NCBI GenBank assembly: GCA_024138015.1
Contig: JAMXBB010000010.1
Coordinates: 80,434,038 to 80,498,037, forward strand
Source: Lumnitzera littorea
Lineage: Eukaryota > Streptophyta > Magnoliopsida > Myrtales > Combretaceae
Length of the DNA stretch: 64,000 nt
Reading direction: 5' to 3'
The notes beneath the pieces are model-generated. The model saw nothing but the letters and a program-made list of their open reading frames with translations. It ran no database searches and was not told where the DNA came from. The translations under genes and the position numbers were made by a program. The first letter of the stretch is position 1, and every line of letters starts with the position of its first letter. Shown one piece after another: positions 1 to 12,258 of this stretch.

Positions 1-910
1 CTTTAAAAGCTAGGAAAATAAAGAATTGTACGGTTATACAGTACATTTGAACTCACAAACCCATTTGCACCTCCTGAAATATTACCCCCTTCAATATTGT
101 CACCAACCCCCTTATTTAAAAAGCTCAATTACCTTATTTGATTTCAACTTGCTATAAGTCGCAATCCAAAGCTTTTTGTAGCATACTGGTGAACTAGACG
201 ATACTTATTATCTTACTTTTAGAGTAATAAGTAAGTTTAACTTGCACAAAAATGACCAATAAACCTAAAATTTATAAATAACATGAAATTAGATAGAGAG
301 ATAATAATAAGTAAAAAAGATATAGGTGAGAATCGTAATTGAGTAGCATACTTTTATTAATAAGATTATAAGCCATGTGCATGAGGTGAATACTTTTTTG
401 AATTAAAGTTCTTACTCATGCTTTTTGAGGGATAAGTGCTTGCTATTGAAAATTTTATGGCCATATAATTTTTAAAGTTTTTAGGAATGTTGGATGTAAT
501 TTAGCCTTTTTATTCTTTCTTTTACATATAACTTCCGTTGAGAGTAACAAGGAGACTTTTTCCTTCTTGAGTGGACTTTGAAATGCAAAATTATTAAGAC
601 TTCCCCGTTTCTTTCATCTACGAATGGAATTGAGAGTTTGATTATTCATGATTGACTATACATATTGATATGCTATCTATATTTATATTATTAAAGAAAT
701 ATTTATTTATTTGTTTCTTCATATATCTATATATACACACACATATACATATATACATATATATAGGGAAAACCACCTCAAAATTTATTATAACATCAAA
801 GAAATGCAAGATGGATTACATCGTCAGAATCAAGCAAAACCCAAGTTAAAGATGAACCCACAATCTGAATAATCAAGAAGTTAAGAAAAGGGGTGGAATG
901 AAAAGTACCA
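1..910. other. AT-rich intergenic DNA
   Basis: I see no gene here. The stretch is AT-rich, and a short CA/TA-type simple repeat lies near 732-768. The only open frame (652-849) is a low-complexity product of that repeat. Confidence 0.6.
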
Positions 911-1156
911 CTATTCATACTCGGAAAGGTAAATGAGACGATCCTTAATTCGTTTTGGTATTGACACTCTTTTTCCTTTATGCTGCTTGAGTCCGCTTGA
1001 CATTTTTTTTACACCTCTTCCATCTCTTTCAACTACTTTATAAAGTCCGAAGGCCAAAGAATTTGCATCATCCTCGTCCTTCGCCTCATTATTCACAAAT
1101 TTACCATTTGCACCAAGATTACAATCATCCTCAAGTAGAGCCACGCGAGCAGATCA
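911..1156 (-). pseudogene. short coding-like open frame, unknown
   Basis: A minus-strand frame stays open for about 80 codons, from just after a stop near 1156 to a TAG at 911-913. It has no ATG: the first candidate codon is GTG. The composition is protein-like, with an acidic front (around EDDCN and EAKDEDD) and a basic tail (KQHKGKRVSIPKRIKDR), and it differs from the low-complexity translations nearby. I do not recognise a family. It may be an exon or exon fragment of a decayed gene or transposon. No convincing splice sites were found. Confidence 0.25.
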
Positions 1157-1168
1157 AATGGGGCTGAT

Positions 1169-1514
1169 CAACCGTGGCTCGTTTAATTAATAAGCCAGAA
1201 TTTATTCACTTAATCCAATCCGTATAACCCATTTATACATTTCGATGGATACTCGACTTATTTAATTTATTTATATATTCTGTGGATTATAAAGCTAACT
1301 TACCTGCACATGAATAATCTATCATAAGCCAATTTTATACTACTTTTGACTATATTTTATTCATATCAATTATTTTTTGCCAGATAAATGGGTTACAATT
1401 CATAAGTAAAATAATTGTCAATTATTTTAAGCCGAATAAATATTTTGATATGCGAATTTGTTTTTGGATTGGCATACCAAATGACCCATGATTGAATAGC
1501 TTATTAGGTTTCGT
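1169..1514. repeat. possible MITE with degenerate inverted ends
   Basis: The left edge (CGTTTAATTAATAAGCC) and the reverse complement of the right edge (CGAAACCTAATAAGCTA) resemble each other. Subterminal words such as AACCCATTTA and AAATGGGTT lie in opposite orientations. This is the layout of a short non-autonomous TIR element. No target duplication could be seen, so the call is weak. Confidence 0.25.
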
Positions 1515-2521
1515 AAATCAGAAAGAACACAACAAAAATAAAGCTACTATAAAACTTATATTCTATAGGATAAAATATATAACATTTAAAAGATACTTAA
1601 TCGTAAATATATTTTATACGGTAAAATAAATTCCTTCCAATATATTATTTCAAATCAATTTATTTTAGCTTCAAAATAAATATTGATAAATTTTAGTATT
1701 CACGAAAATTTCTTATCTCATTAATTGCACTATAATGTAGGTTTCTATATACAAAAGTAATGTATATTTAAATACAAACCAAGATAACCATTTAACAACG
1801 GTTATTGATCATCTAATGTAAACGTAATAAAAAAGTTGTAAATAGAAAACCAATATAAACTGATTACTGCGTAATTAAATATTTTTATCAACTGATATCC
1901 GATTAAATCATTGTATATCATGTTATTAATGTTTAATCGTTTTACTTGGTTTCTAAGATAAAATAAACTTAATAAGACTTGCTGTGACCATGAACTTATA
2001 AGTCACTAGTATTTTAACCAAGCAACCTTAGATATCAACTTTCTAATTTAAAAGAATAATGAATTCTATCTTGACTTTTTACTATCTTTTCTATATTTAG
2101 GCATCTACTTGTATAGCTTGGATATCTTTCTATCAATCTAGTGAGAATGATTTTAATTATACAATATATTGGTTTAAATATTTATATTTCCTTTAGATAT
2201 TTATCCAACTAGAGACAATTTTTAGATAATACGATGTCATGAAATTCTACTGATAATACATCTTATTATAATTCCATACATATTCTAATTATCTATAGTA
2301 CTTTATTATAAAATATATATAAACAGAAAAATATATAAATATAATAAATACTTACCTTTTATAAATAATATTCATAAATATATTAAAAATGTTTTGACAC
2401 GTTATACATAAATTACAGTATAGCCTACTTTAACCAAGGAATTAAACAAATTAGGTTCATTTGACCTAATTTTTCAATAGATTGTCTCGTTCTTAAAATT
2501 GGTTAAAGTACAAGTCTCAAT
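1515..2521. other. AT-rich intergenic DNA
   Basis: Very AT-rich sequence with no open frame of note, no RNA gene and no recognisable transposon signature. Confidence 0.6.
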
Positions 2522-3026
2522 TCATTTACATAACTCTATCCTTAAAAGTCTAAACATGAGAATCAATACCTCTATTGTTCCCAAGGGACTTAGATGCATT
2601 AGAAAGGATTGAGACCGTTTAGTTATAAGTGTATAAGAACCCTCAAAAGAAAGAAGTTCATTTATATTCATACATTTAACATTCTTAGATGACTCCATAG
2701 TTTCCTTATTAAGGGAGCCAACATCCAAGGTTACTCCATACGATCTAACATTTTTCTTAAGACTACAAGCATTTTGTTCAACCTTAGAATCCTCATTCAC
2801 AACAACAGGTGATTTTAAATCTGGTACCCCTCCTCTCCTTCGTCTCAGATTCAGTTATTTTAATTCCAAAAGCACCAACTTCGCTGACAGTAATCCTAGC
2901 ATTTTCAGAAATAGCAATATCGAGAAGGAGTATCGATGTGAACCGCCTTACATTAACAGTCTTGGATGCCCCAACTTTAGGAACATGTTCGCGTTCAACT
3001 ACTTTGGATATTTTGTTTTTGCTCAA
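2522..3026 (-). pseudogene. broken coding-like region, unknown
   Basis: Two minus-strand frames follow one another: 3026 to 2793 (77 codons, from an ATG) and 2800 to 2522 (92 codons, from an ATG). They overlap by 8 bases in different frames, which suggests one reading frame broken by a small indel. Codon and residue composition is more protein-like than the flanks: mixed charged residues, for example SKVVEREHVPKVG in the first part and SLKKNVRSYGVTLDVG in the second. An 88-codon plus-strand frame overlaps it and is taken as a shadow. I recognise no domain; it may be a gene or transposon relic. Confidence 0.25.
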
Positions 3027-5405
3027 TTTTTTTTTTTTTTTCCTGTGTTCTTTCGGTGCAAATGCAGCTTTTTAATTATTGTTTATTTATAGATTTTCCA
3101 AAGCGCTCATAACCATTTTGTAACAAAATGAATAATATGTTGGCAAATTTCTGATCAACTGGATGATAGAGCCCTTACTTTTATAGTCTATGTAGCTTTT
3201 ATATATAATATAAAAATTTGATACTCTAATCATATAAACCAATTAATTCTGCCAGAAAAGGTATTTGGCTTTGCCATCGATTTCTATATGTATATGCTTT
3301 TTTTATTTATAAAACACAACTCAGACGAAGATTGATAAGAGTAATTGCGTGGTCCTGAGGAATGAACACATACACATGCAATAATTAATTAAGGAAAGAA
3401 CATTTCTCATCGATTAGATAAAAAAAAAAAAAAAAAAAACAAGGTGGGGGGGTTGGTGTGGCAAGATCAATCAAGTGACTTTCAAAGTAGTGGAACTTTA
3501 CTCACACCCATGTAGAAAAAGTTGCCGTTGAAAACGACCAAAATAAAGGTAAGTGAGATCGGAAAATTTTTAGGTTAGATTGAGCTATTGGACATAATAA
3601 TCGTACGATAATATAAGAATCGTACAATATATACATGAGAAAAAGTTATAGTTGAACCTTTTGAAAAATTGTGTGAACCCTAAATTCGAGGGGGAAAAAA
3701 TCAATAAACACTTTAAAGTTTTAAAAATGTCAACCCTTAGTACTATTATAGTTACTTTTTATGTCAAGTGAATAAAAAAGGTACTTATATAGTTAATTAG
3801 AAACACGAAGAGAAAAATTGAATATATTGAGAGATCATTGTACTTAATAACTTGAGTCTTGACCATCATCTAATATTAATATTAATTGGGATTTTATTAT
3901 GTAAGATACATACATATGATTTGAAATCAGAAATTAAATAATATTAGAAATAAACAATAGCCAATTAAAAAGAATTATCTCCACCAGAAATCCTTATACA
4001 ATTATCAAACTTAATTACTAATGCGGTAAGTTAATCTCAATCATTATTTCCTTTGTGATTTTAAAATTTATTTTGCTAAAAAAAAACTAATTATTTTTTC
4101 ATACAAATTCAAGGCTTATACTTCTAGTTAGTTCCATCTTATCAAGGCTTAGTTTATGTAAACACATTTTCTATTATGTACCAAATTCCATGTTAAATGT
4201 CTCCTTCATTACTTTGTAAGCAGATGACTTTTTCCATCAAACAACTTAATTGCAATTATCATAGTTTATATAACAAAACATTTATAATTTTTATTATTAT
4301 TGTTTTTTTTTCCCTTTTTTTTAAGCACATTTCACACAATTTATGATTTATTTTTTCTTCATTCATCAATCATGTATATAGTTAACTCGAATCACCGTGT
4401 TATGGTTAAGATTTTTTCATGCTGTTATATTTGTGCGTGCATGATTGCTAATATATATTAAACTACAAATAAAAATACTTAGATTTCATTTGATTATATT
4501 TCAGACTTCTTTGTTTTTAGCTTACATATAATACGATGATTTCGGTCCTAGACTGGTTTACTTTTACAACTATCCTCCATCGGAAAGCAAGGCAGATGCA
4601 AAAAGGAGCTATCATCTCATGCATTGGTTGGGGTCCCCTATGTCGGATCATGGTAGGAGAAAAAGTTAGTGCTCGTTGATGGAGGCTGTCAATATCAACA
4701 TCACCCCACACCATAAACTTTGTTTGCACATCTCGGCTTTCTTATTTGAGAGAAGAGAAATTGACCCATAATCCAATCGATTATGTCTAAGGTTGCATTA
4801 ATTAATCATCATAAAAGGTAAGATTTTATATTACTCTCCTACAATCTTTACACGAAATTGCATATATAGTTGTTTTTTATACTCATTAGTGAAACCCTAT
4901 TTTATAAGCTCTAAACGAGTAAATAAACATTGGATTTTAAATCGGTATTATTCATTCAGGAAGGGGTATAAACAATATTTAAAAATAATAATAATAATAA
5001 TAAAGTTATTGGTATAACATATAATGTATTTAGATTTGTAATGGTCAATAGACTAATATTAATAATCTTTGGACGCATATTAAAGATGATGTTAATACTT
5101 GCTCGTATTAGAAAAACAAAAAAACTGCTATTTATTAAAATCTTATTATTACTTATCTCGCCACTAATCGAACCTATAAGTATTTTGGAAATATTTCTAA
5201 TAAATAATGCATCTCGGCAATGCTTTTGGCCTAAGTTTGACAAGATAAACGTGTTATGTTGGGTGGAGGTGGACCTATTAGCGTTGCATCTCCACTAGGG
5301 CAAATATTATTAAAACAATATTCATTTAAGAGGCCAACGAATGGCTTGATTTTATTAAGACCAGTGTTGTTTGTCACCAGTCAAAGTTGACGCTTTAGAC
5401 AATTA
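3027..5405. other. intergenic DNA with simple repeats
   Basis: No gene is recognised. It contains an uninterrupted A20 tract at 3420-3439 and an AAT trinucleotide run near 4985-5003. Opposing frames at 4956-5298 are AT-driven and not convincing. Confidence 0.55.
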
Positions 5406-5510
5406 CATTACGTGCTAGCTAAAATGGACAATTCATTAATACACACGGTAATCTCATGACATTTTCGAGTTCAAATCATCCGAGTTAATTAAGGATGTCC
5501 TTAGGCTTCA
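5406..5510 (+). repeat. tRNA-related SINE-like pol III promoter
   Basis: The 12 bases at 5416-5427 (TAGCTAAAATGG) fit the A-box consensus TRGYNNARNNGG completely. GTTCAAATC at 5469-5477 fits the B-box core GWTCRANNC. The boxes start 53 bases apart, slightly wider than in a tRNA but usual for tRNA-derived plant SINEs. No cloverleaf can be folded around them, so a working tRNA gene is unlikely. The 3' end and any target duplication were not found. Confidence 0.3.
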
Positions 5511-7002
5511 CCTTCTTTTAAATCCTCCGAACATCGACCGAATGAAGAAGGCTGTTTCATTAGGGGAATGGATTGTCATAGAGACCTGGCGATAGCTGGT
5601 TTCAGATCGTTCTGGAATGGAACCAGCTTGATTAGTCGTGGAACCGCTGGTTGAACCGGTTCGACAAAAGATGGAAGAGGAGTTGGCATTTCTTTCAACT
5701 TCGTTTCATATAAATAATGTTTGAACAAGCAAAAACGTGTGTGAGAATCGAATTGAAAATTGACTTAACTTAGGAGAGATTTAGGATTCAGTCAAAGGTA
5801 ACAATTTTGAAACACATCTTGGAACCTTCGAATAGATTGTGTTTCCAGTTTTGATTTTATGAATCTAAAACCGGCTACAAGTACAATAAGTAGAGCCGAC
5901 TTTTCTCTATAATCTACCTGGCCTAGCTTGTCGTAAAAAGCAAAAACTTTTACCACTTTTCTCATGGGGGAAAAGGTGCTACTTCATTTCGCCAAAAGTA
6001 GGCTAGCACATACAGGAGGTTTTATTATTATTATTATTACTAACTGAGAAGGAACAAGATTTAAAGAGTACATGTACTGCTTCAAAAGCATTTAATAGAT
6101 TCAAGAGAAATGATTGGTATCACGGAATTATGTCGCGAAAATTATTAACAATACAGCGATAGATCGGTAGAATAAATCTTTGATTATTAAGTTTGCTAAT
6201 AGTTTTACAAATGGCATGGCAATATAAAGATGTTTCATTCATGTTAAAATAAAGTTACAGCACAAATTCGTGCTGTTGATTATTTTTCTAATTTCAATCT
6301 GGGAATATATCTTCTTTATGTTTCGCAGTCGGGAGTGGACATTCCATGATTTTTCTTGAGTTTGTCGTGAATTTACAAGAGCTTTGACAATGAAAGAGTG
6401 ATTAGACGAGTGAACGGGTAAGAGTAAAGCTAGAGTGTTAGAAAATAAGCTTGAATGGTCGCGTTGTAGGGCAGTGGGTTTTGAATTTCTTGTAACGCTA
6501 CTCTATTTACGTGTTATTATGTATTTGATGAAATAGTTAAGAGATTGGAAAATCCTGAAGACTTGGTTAGAGAAAATTAATGATATTTGATATTGTGAGC
6601 ATAATACAATTTATGCTATAATAATTTACTCATGTTATATTTGGTATTACAGAATGAATCGTAATAGAATTACAATTTTAGGTTTTATTCTTTTCATTTG
6701 CTTACGAGCTTATTTAAAAGTTATATTTCCTTACGTTTAGAAGTATATTTAGAAACCAAAATTACAATTTCATGAAATCGATAATTCTAGAATTAAGGAA
6801 GAATTCAATTTCACTTTCGAAAAGACAGAATCATGGTTTTATTCCTCCTATATTTATTATTAACTAAATTACTTATTTAACCTTTAATTTAAGGATGATA
6901 TTCAATAATTAAAATTACTTTTTATAATTACAGCTACATACCCATTCATTTTCATTACATAAACATTCTATAATATGGGAAATGATTTATTATTACATTA
7001 CT
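5511..7002. other. intergenic DNA, no gene seen
   Basis: No coding region recognised. It holds a TTA run near 6024-6040 and a near-perfect 20-bp palindrome at 6257-6276. The 6640-7080 part has ends rich in AATGGAAT-type words, reminiscent of a MITE, but no clear inverted termini. Confidence 0.5.
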
Positions 7003-7072
7003 TATTCCATTCCATTTTATTCTATTCTATTATATTCCATTCCAATCCATCCTATTTTATTTCATTTCATAT
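7003..7072. repeat. degenerate pentanucleotide array (ATTCC/ATTCT)
   Basis: About 70 bases consist of imperfect five-base units: TATTC, CATTC, TATTT and TATTCTATTC. This explains the low-complexity frame that starts at 6982. Confidence 0.55.
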
Positions 7073-7224
7073 CAGAGCACTTTTATATGTTAAACATGAC
7101 ATTTGTCTCCACCATTAACCTTTACATAAGATCATTTAATGTATCCAATATAAATATTGTGTATCATTCTTTCTTTTTTACTTGTCATTTCTATTATTTG
7201 TTATATACGCTAATCACGCTCCAT

Positions 7225-7310
7225 GCCCTGTTGGCATGTTCAGCCTCAATCGCAATTGCCATGAGACAACAGGGGCGGCTGAATTATTAGAGAAAAAAAA
7301 AAAAAAAAAA
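7225..7310 (+). repeat. hairpin followed by A-tract
   Basis: GCCCTGTTG at 7225-7233 pairs with CAACAGGGG at 7267-7275, and GCATG/CATG pairs inside it, giving a ~50-base hairpin that is GC-richer than its surroundings. An A18 tract follows at 7293-7310. A structured segment ending in poly-A suggests a retroposed RNA, but the source is not recognised. Confidence 0.3.
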
Positions 7311-9662
7311 CTAAACCGAACTAAAATAAATTAATATAAAATAAAATAAAAACATCTCGAATTAAACTAGTAAAATGGAGTAGATAGTTAAAAGTTATTG
7401 CAATCGGCCAATCAATCATGATTCTTTTATCAAAGGATAAGGAAAACCATCCTCATGCAATAAAGTTTAGTGGAAACATCGAGACAGACAAAGCACATGC
7501 TCATGTCTGCATCATCTGTTGTGAATTTACAGCCATTCGAGAATTCTAGGAATCTAAGCTGCATATGTGTGTTTCGTACATAATGCTCATACTTTTGAAA
7601 GAGATTATTGACAAATTGATTTTTTGTCGTGATTTTAATAAGGTTCATAGGCTTAATCTCTCAATTAGAAAGCATGAGTTACCTATTTTCTTCCATTGTT
7701 TGACTCGGACAAACGGGTGGAAAAATCGAGTAATATTTAATACCCATTCTCATCATCTGGCAATGATGTAAGAAGAATCACTGCTACAAATAGTATTGCA
7801 TCCTTGCACGTTAGCTCAAACGATTTCGTCTCACTTACGGATATAATCGGATATAACTGATGAATTATTAGGAGGTATTGAATTTTGGGATTATATAAAA
7901 ACTAACGAGAAACTCGAATCTAATAAAAAATAGTAAATTATTTCATTAACTTTATTTTATATGTTTTTGTTAAGAAGATTAAGAAGTATATTCATTTATT
8001 AAAATCCTTTATAAATATACTAACATCAATTTAAAAAATAAAAAACCAACTAAAATATTTTATACAATTAAAGTGAGGTGATCCAAGTATAGAGTCCATG
8101 ATTACTTTAAGAGTAGATTATAGTTATAAGAGGAAAAAGTTTATAAAATTTTGAGAAGCTCAAACCCTATAGAAACGATATCTATTAATAGAAGCAAAGA
8201 TCTTATATGATTTTTATAGAGTTCAGAAAGCACTAATCCCAATAAGAGAGTGGGTTTTAATTTTATAAACTCAATCTTGAATCTATCCCATCGCTGCTAA
8301 AACAATCAGAATTTAACCTTTTTAGTACTACGAGATCCTTCGTAGCTTAATATATATACCCTTTTATCAACTTATGTGTTAAGTATTTCCATAATCTTAT
8401 TCTGTTTGAATATACCATCGATCAAAATGATGCACAATTTACATCGGTACATTTAGAACATCCCAAAAATTTCTTTTTCTATATAGTAGCAAGTCCATCT
8501 TGTGTATAATAAACACTTGTAATTGTTATCTTTTAAGTGGGTTCATGATTGATTAAGGTTTTTTCCTTCGTGATTTGACATTTTAGCATTTACTGGAGAC
8601 CAAAGCATGTGATGAAGTGAACTCAAAAGATATTGAGTTAATGTTTGATACAATAATTGTATATTAGACGAAAAAATTTATGATATGAATGTTATTCAAT
8701 ATTGTGTTTATTATTTTTAAAACTTGGGTTGTCTACATAATCTCGATAACTTCCCAAAACTAATGATGGAATTTGTTACAGTAATACTATTTTAAAGCTT
8801 GCACCAATGATTAGCCTTAGCAATCCATATATCATGGGAGGGGACGTTCTTCTCTTTGGGAGTATCCATGTGATGCTTGATCACTCGAATTCCTATTTTC
8901 ACTTGAATTTAAAATGGTGAGCTAATGTTAGCACACATAATTTTTATTTTGATAACATAGATATTAATATGGAATATGGTACTAATGAATCAATAAAAGA
9001 ATAAATTTAATGAAAATGAAAATGGAATTTAATTTTGATTAATTTGAGATAATCACTCTCCAAAGACTGCGAGACCATTTTTCTATATTGAAACTTATTT
9101 ATCTCTTTTTATTGATATTACATATTTATAAAAATATATTTCAATTTACAAATTTGTTACGTGTAACTAACTTTTCCTTCTAATACAACTATTAAAAATA
9201 CTAAAATTACTATTACAACTATTAAAACTACTGAAATTACTATTATAATATAGTAAAAAATACCAACTTCTATAAAATTGTACAATTACCTATTAATTAT
9301 TTATACTTATACTACTACTATATAGTTAAATCATAATAATATCCTAGTTTCTTCAAAACAACTTTGTATGCACAATCTTAAAAACCTCCAATTACAACAT
9401 CTAGAGATTTTGTATACCATCTTCCTAAAACTTGTTTAATCCTAACAACGTAAAAAAAAAATTTGTGGAAACTTCACCAAAAGTCATAATAAAGATACAT
9501 ATCCTTTTTTCTTTTAATGCATCAAGAAGGAACTACAATCCACTAGTCTTGTTATTATCTTCATTAGCACATTTGAAAATAGTACACGAAATATCACGAC
9601 TCATTGTCTTCTCAATAAATTAAATAATTTGACCTTTATTATCTATCTCGGCTAATCTATAA
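7311..9662. other. AT-rich intergenic DNA
   Basis: No gene or recognisable mobile element. The short opposing frames at 7430-7771 overlap each other and lack domain-like composition. Confidence 0.55.
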
Positions 9663-9894
9663 CCCGATCACTAATTGGAGTGTATGAAATAAAATTTTCA
9701 ATATTTTTGTCTATAAAACTCTTCACAAAGTCTACATAATCCACATTTACTTCTTGAGTATGAAAATTTACTGAGTCTTTATCAATTTTACATTCAACCT
9801 CTAATAATCGCTCTTCCTCCATATCCACTTCTTCTTTAATCCCTTCATCTTCACAAGTGCATTTCTTCTCTTAACTAAAACTCATATGAGGCAT
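9663..9894 (-). pseudogene. acidic coding-like fragment, unknown
   Basis: A minus-strand frame of about 77 codons runs from near 9894 to a TAG near 9663. Its first ATG lies inside the frame and leaves about 52 codons. It is rich in Glu, Asp, Lys and Val (for example KEEVDMEEERLLEVECKIDKD), which AT-rich random sequence would not readily give. The same strand downstream is full of stops. It may be part of a decayed retrotransposon or gene; I recognise no family. Confidence 0.2.
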
Positions 9895-11869
9895 AAACAC
9901 AAGTGCTAGCATAGTTTTTTTTTTTTTTAAATATTATGGAAAGTTGGAAAAATGGGATTTTTATAAGTAGAATGAAATAGAACATATGGGCAATTTATCA
10001 ATGATATAAAATTGATCAAAGAAAGAATCATATTCAAAGTATTTGAGCCAAATCATGAGTTTCTTCATGAATTTGTCCCACGTTGAAAATTGCTTAAGTT
10101 ATTTTAGGCATATGTACCATTGGAAGCTTATTCTTTCATAATAAATTAGAATAATTGAATGAAATGTTTTTCTTCTATGTGATAAAAAATAAAAAGAAAA
10201 AGAAAAGTTTAATGCTAAACAATCATTTTAGGGTTTTAGCATTAGAAAATTAGTATATATCTATTATAATTATATTGATTTCTTCCATAGAAAATGCAGA
10301 AAGTATGAAATCTTGAAATGGATCATAAAAGATACTTTAAAATCTTAAATAATTAATTATAAAATTGAGTAATTTTAAACAAAGTACAAAATTACTCGTA
10401 ACTTTCTTTCATCTTTACTTGAACATAGATTGAAATGTATATCTAAAGCCAAATTTCTCTTCTTATCATTTTAGGTGAATATTAAGTCCATCATTCACCC
10501 TAAGAGAGCTATACAGGATTTGTCGTCGTTCCTAGTAAATCTTTTGGAGGTTCAATTTATTCCAATAGTTTCGACAACAGCCCCATAAAAAAAAAAAGGA
10601 GCATAAGCTCTCAACCAATTTATTCGTGGAAAGTGAAGTCCACCTACAAAGTGCTCCCACTTTTAGAATAAACTATTTTACTCATGCAACTCGCTATGCT
10701 ACGAGCCCGAGTTGACCGCTCACGCTAAAACCGTCGGACTATGCCAGCATACGTGAGTATATTTGGGAACTTCTCTAGTTCACTTCTTTTCTTTTTCTTT
10801 TCTTTTCTTTTTTTTTTTTTCTTTTTTCAGGTTCACTATTCCTTATCTCATCAGATATCAGCAATCAACCTCTAAACTTTCAGCTTTTGGGCAGTCTACC
10901 TGTGGCCATTTCCATGAATTGGATGCCAGGTGTAGACCTCCAGCTTTTTCGCATGTTATCGTCATTTACGGATGAAACATCATTTTCAGTTTAGGCCCTA
11001 AACTTGCTTCATATCTTTTATTCCTATGTTTGCATTTTCGGAAATCCCTTTTTTACATCATGTTTCTCCCCTGCAATACGAATATCAAGCATTAGACAGC
11101 TTTCTTATGAAAAATTATGCTTTTCTGTGTCTAGTCTTTCAAATTCGGGGCAAGTGTTAGCCAAAATATGAATGTAAAGGAAAAAAAAAAAAAAAAATGT
11201 AAATTGTGCCTCCTTTTCTTTGAAGAATCGTGTACTAAGATTGACATAACCAACTAATCTTATGGTCGTGTAATTCAATCCAACAAAAGGGAGACAAGTG
11301 TTAACCGCGTCAATTGTCCCTCCCCATGATCCTTTCAAGCAAACAATTATTATAAGCAAAGAAATTATCGATCATAATTGGATGGAAAATCTTAATTAGT
11401 TACTCCAATAATAAGGTTAAAAGTAATTCCACTAAAAGCTTAAACGCGTATTATCATATTCACCATTTAACACTACATCTCACTTTAAACTACCCTTTAG
11501 TAGCATGATAAAGTTAGTACTATATCAAGTGATCTAAGTAGATTTGGCATAGGTTATTATATTTTATTATTTGACTTGAACAACTTTATGATTTTCGTAG
11601 ATTTGCTTTCTCCTTAAAATACGCAATTATCCTAAAGTTATGATTAAGTTTTACATTGATCCTTAACAAATACCTTAAGTTATTCATTAATTGGATCCTA
11701 CTCGAATATATGATCTACCGATCTCATTAATAGATGTTACGGAGACATAAATGAGGAGATAAAAGAGAAGTTTTTTTCTTTTTTTTTATATACATTTTTC
11801 AATATCGGTAACATAGTTTACAAAAGAAGTAAATGTATGGTTAAAATAAAAGCTATTTTATTTGATATT
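9895..11869. other. intergenic DNA, no gene seen
   Basis: No gene recognised. It contains a T/CTTTT-rich stretch at about 10784-10828 and an A17-type tract near 11180-11196. Confidence 0.5.
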
Positions 11870-12115
11870 ATAACAAGCGCTTGCGCTTGAAAACATTAGT
11901 CAGCATTTTCAGGATTATACTTCATTTGACATTGCTCCTAAACCAGGAGGATGAGAAAAAAGGATGAAGAAACAGCAGACTTGAGGTGTACTAGAGAATG
12001 TGTCAGAATCTAAAATCCGCTTCCAATCCATAGATACAAGGAAGATCCATACGAAATTTTCACTAAAGCAACATGGAACTCTAATCAGTAATTCCTATCT
12101 GTGGTGCTCAAGTAA

Positions 12116-12121
12116 TTTATT
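12116..12121 (-). terminator. candidate poly(A) signal of the DELLA gene
   Basis: AATAAA reads on the minus strand here, about 140 bases beyond the DELLA stop codon. That is a normal distance for a plant near-upstream element. The stretch 11870-12258 is taken as 3' UTR and downstream flank. Confidence 0.45.
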
Positions 12122-12258
12122 GGACAAAGTTAATTAAATGGATGCACATACACATTAACTGCAGACCATCTTCTTACCACAATACACAAATTTCATTTTA
12201 AACTCGGAAGAATCAATGCAGGAAAAGGCATGAGAAATAGGAAGAAACTTGGGGAGTT

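Noticed and set aside
4956..5298. Opposing frames of 95 and 85 codons
   Set aside because: Both are Ile/Leu/Asn-rich products of AT-rich sequence around an AAT repeat, mirror each other and show no domain.
5586..5612. GACCTGGCGATAGCTGGTTT resembles a conserved 23S/26S rRNA stretch (GGAGATAGCTGGTT)
   Set aside because: The similarity is limited to about 16 bases. The flanks do not match rRNA, so neither an rRNA gene nor an organellar insertion is supported.
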